Positions 17,399-25,301 are shown, numbered from the stretch's first letter. The stretch is DNA of 26,663 nucleotides from an uncultured Sutterella sp. (GCA_934255515.1 CAKQON010000020.1:1-26663), one strand, 5' to 3'. The notes: a model not told the origin generated them from the sequence alone. Made by a program: numbers and translations.

Positions 17399-18787
17399 TT
17401 AAGCCGCCGGGGCGAGCCCGGTAATGCGAAGCGTCACCCCCATTTCGGACGCGAAATGCTCCCAGAGCGCCCGGCGGGACTGCAACCTTTCGGGAGTATC
17501 AGAAAAGCGTACGGAGAGCTGAGAGAAGTCGAGGCAGAGCTTCACATCGGGCGTTCGGAGCGTGAGCGCGCGGATTAAGGCCCCGTGAACTTCGCTTTCG
17601 GGCGTTGCAACCGGGTCAAGTACGAGCAGCACCCGGTCGCCGGCGGAGATGTCTGCATCCGCAAGGGCCGCAAAGTCCGATGCTTCCCAGGGATTGACGA
17701 CCAGTTTGCTGAATTGGCCGTCAATTTCAGGAAGAGACCTGTCGGCAGCGTCGGCAACGATAAAGGTTCTGACCGCTCGTGCCTCCCCTTCCTCCTGCAG
17801 GCGGTTGAGTTCGCCGGCGTCAAAGGGGACCCGAAGATGTTTCTCTTCCTTTCCCGCCCGCCAGAGACAGGCTGCGGCAAAAACCGCACGGGGAAGAATG
17901 ATGAGAATGAAGAGGCTCCAGATCATGCGGGCGAGCCAATCCGCGCCAGGAGTCCCGCCTCCGGCAGTCAGATTCATGGCGCTCAGGGCCTCTTCTCCTG
18001 GAAGCGCAGAGATGCCGGGCAGGAACGAGGGAAGCCATCCATAAAGGACATTCAGGATCGTCGCGATGATGTCCGGGCGGTCTGCGAACCAAGTGCTTTC
18101 CCAGCCTGCACTGTAGGCGGTGCCGATGCCGCGCACGAGGAGGCTGACTGCCAGTCCCACGCCGAAGGCGAGGGCCGCAAGGTGAAGCACGGCACGGAAG
18201 CGCCAGGCGAGCTCCGGAACCCGGAGCGGCATCCAGCATTTCAAAAATTCGCTCGCATAAGGCTTCGTCCGGATTCGGAATCGGGGGAGAGCGGAGAGGC
18301 TCCTCGCCGCTGCGAAGGAAAGTCCAGAATCCATGCTTCCGGCCCGGAAGAATGAGACGAGCGCAATCAGCATGACGACAACGTTCCAGAGAAGAATGCC
18401 GAGGTACGGGGGCGAGAGCAGATTGAGCGTCGCGCCAGAGCTTGTAAGCTGGTCGGCGACAGCGCCGGTGAAGAAGCCGAGGAAGATGACGATGCTTGCC
18501 GCGCCTTTGAGCGCAAGCGCGGGAGCCGAAGGGAGACGAGGCACTTCAATCCCGGGGTCTTCATTCCTCATGCGGGAAATGAGGAGCCTTGCGCGCGTGA
18601 GAAGAAAGGCCTCCGCAGGCGCTTCGTCGCCCGCAACAGAGCGTGCGTCGCGCGAGAGCGCTCTCAGCTTCTCGTCAGACCATTTGTCCCTGGAAGTCGA
18701 CTCGAGCGCCCGGGCAAAAAGAATGGTTTCGGCATCCTCAGGGGTAAGGCGGAGAATCCTGACGGATGAAGCGGACGACTCGGACAT
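17399..18787 (-). CDS. DUF2868 family membrane protein
   Basis: A 462-residue protein from ATG 18787. The frame extends to 18916, but that part overlaps the preceding gene and is not family-like. About residues 90-115 (ASIVIFLGFFTGAVADQL), 125-150 (LGILLWNVVVMLIALVSFF), 200-225 (LAALAFGVGLAVSLLV) and 290-315 (MIWSLFILIILPRAVFAAACLW) are hydrophobic and probably cross the membrane. The C-terminal 140 residues are soluble, with VRTFIVADAADRSLP and RVLLVLDPVATPES. DUF2868 proteins typically accompany DUF3482 GTPases, so the two likely work as one membrane-GTPase unit. No activity can be read from the sequence. It lies 52 nt after the phosphoethanolamine transferase gene and probably shares its transcript. 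Confidence 0.82.
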   Translation of the reverse strand: MSESSASSVRILRLTPEDAETILFARALESTSRDKWSDEKLRALSRDARSVAGDEAPAEAFLLTRARLLISRMRNEDPGIEVPRLPSAPALALKGAASIVIFLGFFTGAVADQLTSSGATLNLLSPPYLGILLWNVVVMLIALVSFFRAGSMDSGLSFAAARSLSALPRFRIRTKPYASEFLKCWMPLRVPELAWRFRAVLHLAALAFGVGLAVSLLVRGIGTAYSAGWESTWFADRPDIIATILNVLYGWLPSFLPGISALPGEEALSAMNLTAGGGTPGADWLARMIWSLFILIILPRAVFAAACLWRAGKEEKHLRVPFDAGELNRLQEEGEARAVRTFIVADAADRSLPEIDGQFSKLVVNPWEASDFAALADADISAGDRVLLVLDPVATPESEVHGALIRALTLRTPDVKLCLDFSQLSVRFSDTPERLQSRRALWEHFASEMGVTLRITGLAPAA

Positions 18788-18839
18788 TTCAGTGGACCCG
18801 GGATAAATAGGACTGTCGTTCGATTGTATAGGCGAGGCG

Positions 18840-20501
18840 CTACTTTTCCGAGGGAGGCAGTGCCGGGTCATGAGCAGAGATTGCAGGGCGACGCCAGCGG
18901 TAATCCCTCGAAGCAAAGTTTTCCGCTGGCTTTTCCCGCAGCCAGTGAATGCCGGCGAGAGAAAGCAGGAGCGGACTCAGACCATCCGCGCGGAAGGGAC
19001 GATTTGCTGCCATGTGCGGTGCGTCATCCGACGACCAGAAAAGAAGCGGAATGCGAAAGCCGGAAGGCGTCTGGGTCGAATGACCGGCGCGGTTGATGAA
19101 GTCCCCGGTTTCCTGTCCATGGTCGGAAAGAAAGAGCCAGTCGGTTGGCGTGCCGGTGAGAAGAGCGTTCTCCCGGGTGGTTGTCAGAAGCTGGCAAAGC
19201 ACCTCGTCCTGGTAGCGCATGGCGGCATCGTATTGATTTCTGGAAATGATGACCCAGGGATAGCGTCCGAGCTTTTTTAGGTGCTTTGAAATCTGATCGT
19301 CTCCCCAGTCGGGAGCAAAAGATGCGGGGTAGCGCAAGGCATAGTGCGGATGCGCGCCGATCAAGTGGACGACGATGAGTTTTTTCGGGGCGGGATCCTG
19401 GAGCGCTGCAGCAAAGGGCGCAAGGACGCTCCCGTCGAGCGAAACGCTCGTTCGCCCGCTCATGCGGTTTAAAAAGACGGTCTTGTCCGCCCATCCTGCA
19501 TACTGGGTGTTGATTGCGATGTCATCCTGATTGCTGATCCAGTGAATTCTCCAGCCGGCAGCATGGAAGAAGGCAAAAAGATTGCCGGAGTCCATTCCGT
19601 CTCTGAGTACGCCGGATTCTCTTAACGCAATGCCGCTTTCTTCGAGCGGGAAGGTGAACATGGAGTGAAAAGCGCCGACCGTCGCGGCATCAACGGACCA
19701 GGCCTCTGAAAAGACTTGAAGACGGCGATCGGAATGCGCGAAGGCTTTGAGCTTCGGCGTGGTGCTGCGTGCATAGCCGTAAAGGCTCCAGTTGGTGCGC
19801 GTCGTGCTTTCGCCGATGACGAGCACCAGCGTGCGCGGAGCGGTCTCGGCGCGCGTAATGAGTCCCTCTGCAAGCGAAAGCTCCGTTGTTCTTTCTCGTT
19901 TTGCGTTCATCCATTCGCTCTGAAGCGTGCTGACTGCCTCCTGCCAATGGGGCCAGAACCAGAGGGGATAGTGGGATCGCCAGGAAGACTTGGCAAAACT
20001 CAGAATGGCGGCAGTTGTCAGAAGGAGAAGCAGAATGCGCCAGCCGATCCTAAGCGAGCGCCGCGCCATCGGCTCTCCGGTACGGCAGCGAAGAAACAGA
20101 AAAACGCCGAGCGCGCAGACGCAGGCGGCAAGGCCTCCCCAGAGAAGAATTTCGCTCCAGAGCGTTTTGGCGAATTCGAGGGCTTCCTGAGTACTGGTGT
20201 TGGCGACGGCTTCGAGAACGAAGGTCGACATCGGCTCGGCTGTATAGACGCGCCTCAGAAACAGGCGGATGCCTGCGTCTGCACACGCGAGAACGACGCC
20301 TGAGGCGGCGAGGAGGAGCGCCGGCTTCTCCAGGCGACTCCCCAGCGCGGCAAGTCTGATGCCGATAAAGGGAAAGATGAAGACGGTGAGCTGAAGGCCG
20401 CGCTTAAAGTCTCCGGTTGCAAGATAAAGGAGCGCGACGAGAAGAATCAGGGCGAGGACGGCGAGAGCGGTTCGCCCTGAAGGAGAGAAAAGCGCTTTCA
20501 A
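18840..20501 (-). CDS. Phosphoethanolamine transferase of the alkaline phosphatase/sulfatase fold (CptA/EptA-like)
   Basis: This family moves phosphoethanolamine from phosphatidylethanolamine to lipid A or core sugars on the periplasmic face of the inner membrane. The 553-residue protein has about five N-terminal membrane segments (residues 10-30, 36-55, 61-80, 118-138, 152-170) and a periplasmic catalytic domain. VIGESTTRTNWSLYGY at 228-243 contains the candidate Thr nucleophile. HLIGAHPHY and FLSDHGQE carry the expected metal-binding His and Asp residues. GEST followed by LYGY is closer to CptA than to EptA. The start is a TTG at 20501 overlapping the thiE stop by four bases; no ATG lies before residue 91, so coupled translation is likely. 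The exact acceptor is unknown. Confidence 0.82.
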   Translation of the reverse strand: MKALFSPSGRTALAVLALILLVALLYLATGDFKRGLQLTVFIFPFIGIRLAALGSRLEKPALLLAASGVVLACADAGIRLFLRRVYTAEPMSTFVLEAVANTSTQEALEFAKTLWSEILLWGGLAACVCALGVFLFLRCRTGEPMARRSLRIGWRILLLLLTTAAILSFAKSSWRSHYPLWFWPHWQEAVSTLQSEWMNAKRERTTELSLAEGLITRAETAPRTLVLVIGESTTRTNWSLYGYARSTTPKLKAFAHSDRRLQVFSEAWSVDAATVGAFHSMFTFPLEESGIALRESGVLRDGMDSGNLFAFFHAAGWRIHWISNQDDIAINTQYAGWADKTVFLNRMSGRTSVSLDGSVLAPFAAALQDPAPKKLIVVHLIGAHPHYALRYPASFAPDWGDDQISKHLKKLGRYPWVIISRNQYDAAMRYQDEVLCQLLTTTRENALLTGTPTDWLFLSDHGQETGDFINRAGHSTQTPSGFRIPLLFWSSDDAPHMAANRPFRADGLSPLLLSLAGIHWLREKPAENFASRDYRWRRPAISAHDPALPPSEK

Positions 20502-21139
20502 TGCCGGATTCCGCTGCGGAAAGCCTGAAGGAGATTTCGGGCGGCAAGCTCGACATCGGGCTGGCCGCAGATGGCGGAAATGACGGCGATGCCGTCAGCG
20601 CCCGCCGCGCCGACTTCCGGTGCATTCTCCTTCGTGATGCCCCCGATCGCAACGCAGGGATGCTGAGCATGAGCGACAACCTCATGAAGCCCGGCGATGC
20701 CGATAGCCGCTCCTGCGTCCGCTTTGGACCGGGTGGCAAAGACCGGCCCGACGCCGTAGTAGTCAACGAGTTCGGGGGCCGTGCCGTGAAGCTCCTTGAG
20801 ATTACCGGCAGAAAGCCCGAGGATTTTTTCGGGACCGATGAGGCGTCTGGCATCTTCGGCCGAGAGATCATCCTGCCCCACGTGAAGTCCTTCGGCTCCG
20901 GAAGCCAGCATGACGTCCGCATGGTCGTCAATGATGAGCGGGATGCTCTTGGGCGCAAGAAGCTCCCTCAGCGCGCGCGCGGCTTCCGTCATGCGGCGTT
21001 TTTTCCATTGGGGCGCGCGAAGCTGAACTATCGTGACGCCTCCCGAAATCGCAGCGCGGGCGGTTCCCATCAGGCCGCCCGAACGTTCGCTTTGGTCAGG
21101 ATCGAGAACAAGGTAGAGGCTCAGATCAAGGCGCGGCAT
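20498..21139 (-). CDS. thiE: Thiamine-phosphate synthase
   Basis: ThiE joins the thiazole and pyrimidine phosphates to make thiamine phosphate. The 213-residue protein is a TIM barrel with the family motifs TIVQLR near 36-41, LIIDDHADVMLASGAEGLHVGQDDL near 68-92, YGVGPVFATRSKADAG near 127-142 and the phosphate loop VAIGGITKENAPEV then DGIAVISAI. Its ATG overlaps the thiM stop by one base (TGATG) and its stop overlaps the TTG start of the next gene. Together with thiM it can salvage thiazole; no thiD is in the window. Confidence 0.95.
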   Translation of the reverse strand: MPRLDLSLYLVLDPDQSERSGGLMGTARAAISGGVTIVQLRAPQWKKRRMTEAARALRELLAPKSIPLIIDDHADVMLASGAEGLHVGQDDLSAEDARRLIGPEKILGLSAGNLKELHGTAPELVDYYGVGPVFATRSKADAGAAIGIAGLHEVVAHAQHPCVAIGGITKENAPEVGAAGADGIAVISAICGQPDVELAARNLLQAFRSGIRH

Positions 21140-21939
21140 CAGAGCGATTCTCCGAGAAAGTCCTGCGGCTGAATGCTGTATAGGGCATCGAGGTATTCGT
21201 CGTGGAAGCTCCCTGGTCCTTTTGAATTCTTTCCGGCGATGAAGGCGGCGCGTTTTGCAAGCGCGCAGGCGGAAACCGCTGCCGTGACGGGATCCTTTTC
21301 CGCGGCGCAGAAGGCGGCGGTGAGCGCAGAAAGCGAGCAGCCGGTGCCGACGACGAGCGTGGTCATGACGTTTCCGCCGGAAACGGAAAGGACACGTTCG
21401 CCGTCTGTTGCGTAGTCGGTTTCACCCGTCACACAGACGACGGATCCCGTGCTTCGGGCGAGCTCCACCGCGGCATTGACGGCGCTAGAGCTCGAGTCGG
21501 TACTGTCGACGCCTTTGCCCCCTTTGCCGGCTCCCGCAAGGGCAAGAATTTCGCTCGCATTTCCGCGGATCACCGTGGGGTGAAGGGCAATCAGCTTGCG
21601 GATCTCACCGTCACGCCATGGGATGACTCCGGCGGCCACAGGATCGAGCACCCAGGGCACGTGCTTTTCCCGGGCGGCCTGGGCGGAGAGCTGCATGCTT
21701 TTCAATCGCTCGGGCACGGGGGTGCCGACATTGACGAGGAGCGCTCCGGCGATGCCGGCGAAATAGGGTGCTTCCTCTTCGGCCACGACCATGGCCGGCG
21801 AGGCGCCGGCGGCAAGAAGAACGTTCGCCGTGATTTCCTGCACGACGTCGTTCGTGAGGCAGTGAACGAGCGGGCGAAGCCGGCGAAGTTTGTCAAGCGC
21901 CTCGGAAGCGGCGCGCGGGGAAAGCGGAGTGATCTGCAT
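21139..21939 (-). CDS. thiM: Hydroxyethylthiazole kinase
   Basis: ThiM phosphorylates 4-methyl-5-(2-hydroxyethyl)thiazole in thiamine salvage. From ATG 21939 it has 266 residues, the usual length; an in-frame TTG at 21951 would add four. Family features are VHCLTNDVVQEITANVLLAAGASPAMV near 25-52, VLDPVAAGV near 115-123, IRGNASEILALAG, CVTGETDY and VVGTGCSLSALTAAF, which carries the catalytic Cys. It is the first gene of a minus-strand run with thiE, the phosphoethanolamine transferase, DUF2868 and DUF3482. I looked for a TPP riboswitch in the 130 nt upstream and saw none of its conserved blocks. Confidence 0.95.
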   Translation of the reverse strand: MQITPLSPRAASEALDKLRRLRPLVHCLTNDVVQEITANVLLAAGASPAMVVAEEEAPYFAGIAGALLVNVGTPVPERLKSMQLSAQAAREKHVPWVLDPVAAGVIPWRDGEIRKLIALHPTVIRGNASEILALAGAGKGGKGVDSTDSSSSAVNAAVELARSTGSVVCVTGETDYATDGERVLSVSGGNVMTTLVVGTGCSLSALTAAFCAAEKDPVTAAVSACALAKRAAFIAGKNSKGPGSFHDEYLDALYSIQPQDFLGESL

Positions 21940-22010
21940 CTTCGTAAACAAGTAAAAGCCCGGGGCTTAACGGAGTGAACAGTATCACACGAGAGAAGCC
22001 GGAGAGACGC

Positions 22011-22041
22011 TTGCAGAACGAGGTTGTCAGGTCTTTAGAAT
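22011..22041 (+). promoter_or_regulatory. Possible lgt promoter
   Basis: TTGCAG (22011-22016) and TAGAAT (22036-22041) could serve as -35 and -10, but the 19-base spacing is longer than ideal. The -10 lies 42 nt before the lgt start. Confidence 0.3.
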
Positions 22042-22082
22042 GACGCTCTTCGCCTCAACTGCTCTCCAGAGAGTTTTTTCAG

Positions 22083-22883
22083 ATGCTGATTCATCCGCAG
22101 TTCGATCCCATCGCGATTTCCGCCGGCCCGCTTGCCGTGCATTGGTACGGGTTGATGTATCTCCTCGGGTTCCTTGCCTTCTGGCTTCTGGGCCGCCGCC
22201 GGGCGGATGACCCCTGGCGAGGCATTACGCGCGACGACGTTGAGAACCTCCTTTTCTGGGGCGTTTTCGGCGTGGTTCTGGGCGGCCGGCTGGGCTACTG
22301 TCTTTTTTATCAGCCGGACTACTACCTCTCGCATCCCTTTGACGTCGTCAAAATGTGGCAGGGCGGCATGAGTGCGCACGGCGGCCTGATCGGCGTCCTC
22401 ATCGTGATGGGGATTTACGGGCGCGTGCGCGGCATGGGCTTCTGGCGCGTGGCGGACTTTGTAGCCCCGCTGGTGCCGATCGGGCTCTTCTTCGGACGCA
22501 TCGGAAACTTCATCAACGGCGAGCTCTGGGGGCGGCCGGCTGCTCCGGATCTCCCCTGGGCCATGATCTTCCCGCAGGCGCAGGACGGCGGCATTCCGCG
22601 CCATCCGTCACAGCTCTATGAAGCCGGCCTCGAAGGTCTTGCACTTTTCCTTTTGCTCTGGATTTATTCCAGAAAGCCCCGGCCGCTTGCCCGGACCGGC
22701 GCACTCTTTGCGATCGGCTACAGCGTGGCGAGATTTGCGTGCGAATTTTTCCGCGAACCCGATGCATTCCTTGGCCTTCAGGCGCTCGGCCTTTCAAGAG
22801 GCCAGTGGCTCACGCTCCCGCTTCTCCTCTGCGGCATTGCGGTGTGGGTTTGGGCGGGCCGCAGAAGCAGGACAGCGTCCTGA
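22083..22883 (+). CDS. lgt: Phosphatidylglycerol--prolipoprotein diacylglyceryl transferase
   Basis: Lgt transfers diacylglycerol from phosphatidylglycerol to the lipobox Cys of prolipoproteins, such as BamE in this window, in the inner membrane. The 266-residue protein has about seven membrane segments. It opens with [20 protein letters not shown], then shows [12 protein letters not shown] near 61-72, [11 protein letters not shown] near 95-105 with the essential His, and the Lgt signature [14 protein letters not shown] near 140-153. HPSQLYE follows. The start ATG 22083 has only a weak AGAG upstream. It converges on the permease gene through a shared terminator. Confidence 0.97.
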   Translation: MLIHPQFDPIAISAGPLAVHWYGLMYLLGFLAFWLLGRRRADDPWRGITRDDVENLLFWGVFGVVLGGRLGYCLFYQPDYYLSHPFDVVKMWQGGMSAHGGLIGVLIVMGIYGRVRGMGFWRVADFVAPLVPIGLFFGRIGNFINGELWGRPAAPDLPWAMIFPQAQDGGIPRHPSQLYEAGLEGLALFLLLWIYSRKPRPLARTGALFAIGYSVARFACEFFREPDAFLGLQALGLSRGQWLTLPLLLCGIAVWVWAGRRSRTAS

Positions 22884-22902
22884 CAGAAGTCCGCGATCAA
22901 TG

Positions 22903-22941
22903 AAAAAAGGGTGCTTCCGTCCAAGCGGAGCACCCTTTTTT
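22903..22941. terminator. Bidirectional terminator between lgt and the TauE/SafE gene
   Basis: GGGTGCTTCCG (22909-22919) pairs with CGGAGCACCC (22926-22935) with one bulged T. It is flanked by six A on the left and six T on the right, so it can stop transcripts from both directions. Confidence 0.93.
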
Positions 22942-22961
22942 CGACCTGTGGAGAAGCTCAA

Positions 22962-23777
22962 TCAGAGCGAGCTGATGGCCTTCCAGAGCATGTAGGAGGC
23001 AAGCACGAAGAGCATGCAGGCAAAGATGCGCTTCAGAGGCTTCGTATCGGTCGCATGCGCGACCTTGGCGCCGAGGGGCGCGAAGAAAATGCTCGTTGCG
23101 GCGACGCAGATGAGCGCCGGGAGATGGATGTAGCCGAGCGTGTAGGGCCAGCCCGGAAGCCCCGTCAGACCCCAGCCGCTGATGATGTAGCCGATGGTGC
23201 CGGCAAAAGCGATCGGGAAGCCGAAGGCGGCGGAAGTGCCCACGGCGTTATGCATCTTGACGTTGCACCACGTCATGAAGGGGACGGAAATAAAGCCGCC
23301 GCCCGCACCCACGAGTGCAGAGATCACGCCGATCACGGTGCCGGCGCCGAACATGCCGGTGGTCCCCGGAAGATGACGCGAGGGTGTGGGCTTGGTGTTG
23401 AGGAACATCTTCGCGGCGGAGAAGTAGACGAAGACCGCAAAAATCATCGCGACCCAGAAGGTCGGGAGCGCGCCTGAAATCTGGGCGCCCAGGAGCCCGC
23501 CCACCAGGATGCCGGGGGCCATTGCAAAGACGACGTTCCAGAGAACGGCGCCGCGCTTTGCGTGCGCGCGCACGGATGAAAGCGACGTGAAGAGAATCGT
23601 GCCCATTGAGGTGGCGATGGCCACGTGAACAATGTGTTCAATGGGGATGCCCGCATAGGCAAGGAGCAGCGTGAGGAACGGCGTCAGAACCATGCCTCCG
23701 CCGATGCCGAGAAGGCCGGCGAGAAAGCCCGTGCAGCAGCCGAGGGCGGCTAAGGCAAGAATGATCTGGATGGACAT
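22962..23777 (-). CDS. TauE/SafE family membrane permease (sulfite/sulfonate or organic anion exporter)
   Basis: A 271-residue integral membrane protein with about eight membrane segments. It has the duplicated glycine motif of the family: GFLAGLLGIGGGMVLTPF near residues 17-34 and ALVGAGGGFISVPF near 155-168. These proteins are thought to export sulfite, sulfoacetate or related anions, but the substrate cannot be read here and no sulfur genes lie nearby. AAGGA is seven bases before ATG 23777. It is a single gene, convergent with lgt and preceded by the EVE-domain gene on the same strand. Confidence 0.9.
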   Translation of the reverse strand: MSIQIILALAALGCCTGFLAGLLGIGGGMVLTPFLTLLLAYAGIPIEHIVHVAIATSMGTILFTSLSSVRAHAKRGAVLWNVVFAMAPGILVGGLLGAQISGALPTFWVAMIFAVFVYFSAAKMFLNTKPTPSRHLPGTTGMFGAGTVIGVISALVGAGGGFISVPFMTWCNVKMHNAVGTSAAFGFPIAFAGTIGYIISGWGLTGLPGWPYTLGYIHLPALICVAATSIFFAPLGAKVAHATDTKPLKRIFACMLFVLASYMLWKAISSL

Positions 23778-23828
23778 GGAAGGATCCTTCGAGGGTAAAG
23801 GTCTTGAAGCGTCAGTGCGTTGTAGTTT

Positions 23829-24335
23829 TTAAAGGGACGCAAGGTTTTCGGCGATGAAGCAGAACTCTGCTTTCGTTACCGGGGTGATCGAGAGCCGGTT
23901 GCCGCGCCTCAATATCACCATTTCGGAGAGTTCCGGGTGCGTGCGCAGTTCAGCAATCGGGATAACAGGAATCTTGACGAGTCCTTCCACATCCACGGCT
24001 ACCCACCTGGGGGAAGCAGACGTACTTTTGGGATCAAAGTACTCGCTTGATTCATCGAATTGACAGGCGTCCGGGTAAGGGCCGGAGGCGATCCGGGCAA
24101 GGCCGGCGATTCCGGGATTGGGGCAGCTCGAGTGGTAAAAGAGCACGGCGTCGCCGGGCTTCATGTCGTCGCGCATGAAGTTTCTTGCCTGATAGTTTCT
24201 GACGCCGAACCATGAAACCTTATGGTCCGGTGTGGCAAGCGCATCGTCGATGGAGCATTCGCCGGGTTCGCTCTTCATGAGCCAGAAGTTTCCGGCCTGC
24301 CTGATGAGCGCTTCAACGTTCTCTTTTGCGGACAT
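23829..24335 (-). CDS. EVE domain protein
   Basis: A 168-residue protein made mostly of one EVE domain, a PUA-like fold thought to bind modified bases in nucleic acid. Visible motifs are NFWLMKSEPGECSIDDAL at the start, WFGVRNYQARNFMRDDMKPGDAVLFYHSS in the middle, GIAGLARI, and WVAVDVEGL before a helical end. The frame stays open to 24653, but that extension runs through the 6S RNA gene. I chose ATG 24335, which precedes the conserved domain by about 20 residues. It is immediately downstream of 6S RNA on the same strand and could be made from its readthrough transcript. Its biological role in bacteria is unproven. Confidence 0.9.
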   Translation of the reverse strand: MSAKENVEALIRQAGNFWLMKSEPGECSIDDALATPDHKVSWFGVRNYQARNFMRDDMKPGDAVLFYHSSCPNPGIAGLARIASGPYPDACQFDESSEYFDPKSTSASPRWVAVDVEGLVKIPVIPIAELRTHPELSEMVILRRGNRLSITPVTKAEFCFIAENLASL

Positions 24336-24354
24336 TTTCTGCTCTTGGGAAAGC

Positions 24355-24389
24355 AGAAAGGGCAGCCTCAGAAAAGACTGCCCTTTCTC
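24355..24389 (-). terminator. Hairpin downstream of 6S RNA
   Basis: On the minus strand AGAAAGGGCAG and CTGCCCTTTCT form a perfect 11-bp stem (about 24356-24366 with 24378-24388). It is preceded by a CCTTTTT stretch and followed by a weak T-rich stretch. It may end the 6S primary transcript or, since it lies 20 nt before the EVE start, limit expression of that gene. Confidence 0.6.
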
Positions 24390-24392
24390 GAA

Positions 24393-24578
24393 AAAGGATG
24401 CCTGCTGCGGGGCGGGGCTACGTATCCTGAACCGAGAGTTCAGGGCGGTCGGCTCCGGAGCGGAACGGGCTGGACACGGCGTGACCGGCACTCTATCGGC
24501 TCTCGAGTAGGCCAACCTATTGCGCATGGCATTGGTTCTAGGTACCTTGGAGCCCTGATGCTTTGCCGCTGCAGGCTT
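24393..24578 (-). ncRNA. ssrS: 6S RNA
   Basis: 6S RNA binds the sigma-70 RNA polymerase holoenzyme as a promoter mimic. The approximately 185-nt RNA closes with GCCTGC-A-GCGG (5') paired to CCGC-A-GCAGGC (3'). The 3' half contains CCTGAAC-TCTCG-GTTCAGG followed by ATACGTAGCC, the counterpart of E. coli CCTTGAACC...GGTTCAAGGGTTACAGCC. The 5' half contains GAGCCGATA, as in E. coli 6S. Its location after zapA is the conserved one. The ends are estimated from the promoter and the closing stem and may be off by several bases. Confidence 0.88.
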
Positions 24579-24584
24579 GAAATC

Positions 24585-24612
24585 ATTGTACCTGCTTCGC
24601 ATCGTCTGTAAA
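24585..24612 (-). promoter_or_regulatory. 6S RNA promoter
   Basis: On the minus strand TTTACA (complement of 24607-24612) and TACAAT (complement of 24585-24590) are spaced by 16 bases. This puts the transcription start near 24578, at the base of the 6S closing stem. Confidence 0.75.
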
Positions 24613-24674
24613 GGGGCGAAAACGTAAAGAACCGGCCTGATGCGAAAAGGCAAAACTGATTCGGAATCTTCTCG

Positions 24675-25070
24675 TCAGAAAAGCGAACCGATGGTGCCTA
24701 TCTTGACGTCGCGGTAAAGCGCATCCTCGCAGAGCCGGCAAAGCGCGCGAATTTCCTTAAGCGCCTCAGCGTCTTCCGACGCCTGAGCGGGCTGCGCTGC
24801 CGGAGCCGGCTGAGCGGCGTCGGGAGTGGGAGCAGGCGAGGCTCCCGCATTCCCGTCCTTGGCTTCTTCTTCCCGCTTCTTCGATTCATAGGCGAATTCG
24901 AGCGCCGTAAGCACGGCAATCTGGTCGTTTGCAATGACGCGGCCCGCCGCGCGGACGGTCTGCATCTGCTCGTCCACCTGACGGGCGCAGTCCTTGAGGA
25001 GCTCCTCCTCGCCGCTCGAGACGGCAAGGCGGTAGTCGCGATCAAAAATGGTGACGGTGACTTCAGACAT
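24675..25070 (-). CDS. zapA: Cell division protein ZapA
   Basis: ZapA binds FtsZ and cross-links its protofilaments at the division ring. The 131-residue product has the N-terminal block VTVTIFDRDYRLAVSSGEEELL and the helix QVDEQMQTVRAAGRVIANDQIAVLTALEFAYE. An Ala/Pro-rich segment at 72-98 (GASPAPTPDAAQPAPAAQPA) separates the core from a short C-terminal helix. That makes the protein about 30 residues longer than typical. ATG 25070 is the only sensible start. The gene follows the ZapB-like gene by 21 nt and precedes 6S RNA, a conserved neighbourhood. Confidence 0.92.
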   Translation of the reverse strand: MSEVTVTIFDRDYRLAVSSGEEELLKDCARQVDEQMQTVRAAGRVIANDQIAVLTALEFAYESKKREEEAKDGNAGASPAPTPDAAQPAPAAQPAQASEDAEALKEIRALCRLCEDALYRDVKIGTIGSLF

Positions 25071-25091
25071 GTTGAATGACTCCCACGAGCC

Positions 25092-25301
25092 TCAGGCATT
25101 GCCGCCGTCGCGAAGCTGCGACAGAAAAGCGTCAAGCTTGCGCTTCATTTCATGAATCTGCTCGCGGCTGTGGTTCAGTTCCGCATCGCGCGCTTCGAGC
25201 TGATTGGCAAGCTGAATGCGCGCGTCGCGCTCACTCTGCAGCCGGTTGATGAGCTGCGTTATCAGGGCTCTGAGCCTCTCGAGTTCCTGTTTCATTGGCA
25301 T
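25092..25301 (-). CDS. Small coiled-coil protein, ZapB-like (TIGR02449-like)
   Basis: A 69-residue protein that is nearly all helix with heptad-like spacing of Leu and Ile: LERLRALITQLINRLQSERD, then IQLANQLEARDAELNHSREQIHEMKRKLDAFL. Small coiled-coil genes just upstream of zapA are common in betaproteobacteria and are compared with ZapB, a ZapA partner. The assignment here rests on position and composition, not on a signature. Two starts are possible, ATG 25301 and ATG 25295. The first 71 nt overlap the 3' end of bamE in another frame on the same strand, so translation is probably coupled to bamE. Confidence 0.72.
   Translation of the reverse strand: MPMKQELERLRALITQLINRLQSERDARIQLANQLEARDAELNHSREQIHEMKRKLDAFLSQLRDGGNA

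Noticed and set aside
21952..22080. Possible TPP riboswitch upstream of thiM
   Set aside because: None of the conserved TPP-riboswitch blocks (CTGAGA-type and the ACC..GAAC region) appears in the thiM leader.
24336..24653. N-terminal extension of the EVE-domain protein
   Set aside because: It is translation through the 6S RNA gene and its hairpin; the conserved domain starts near ATG 24335.
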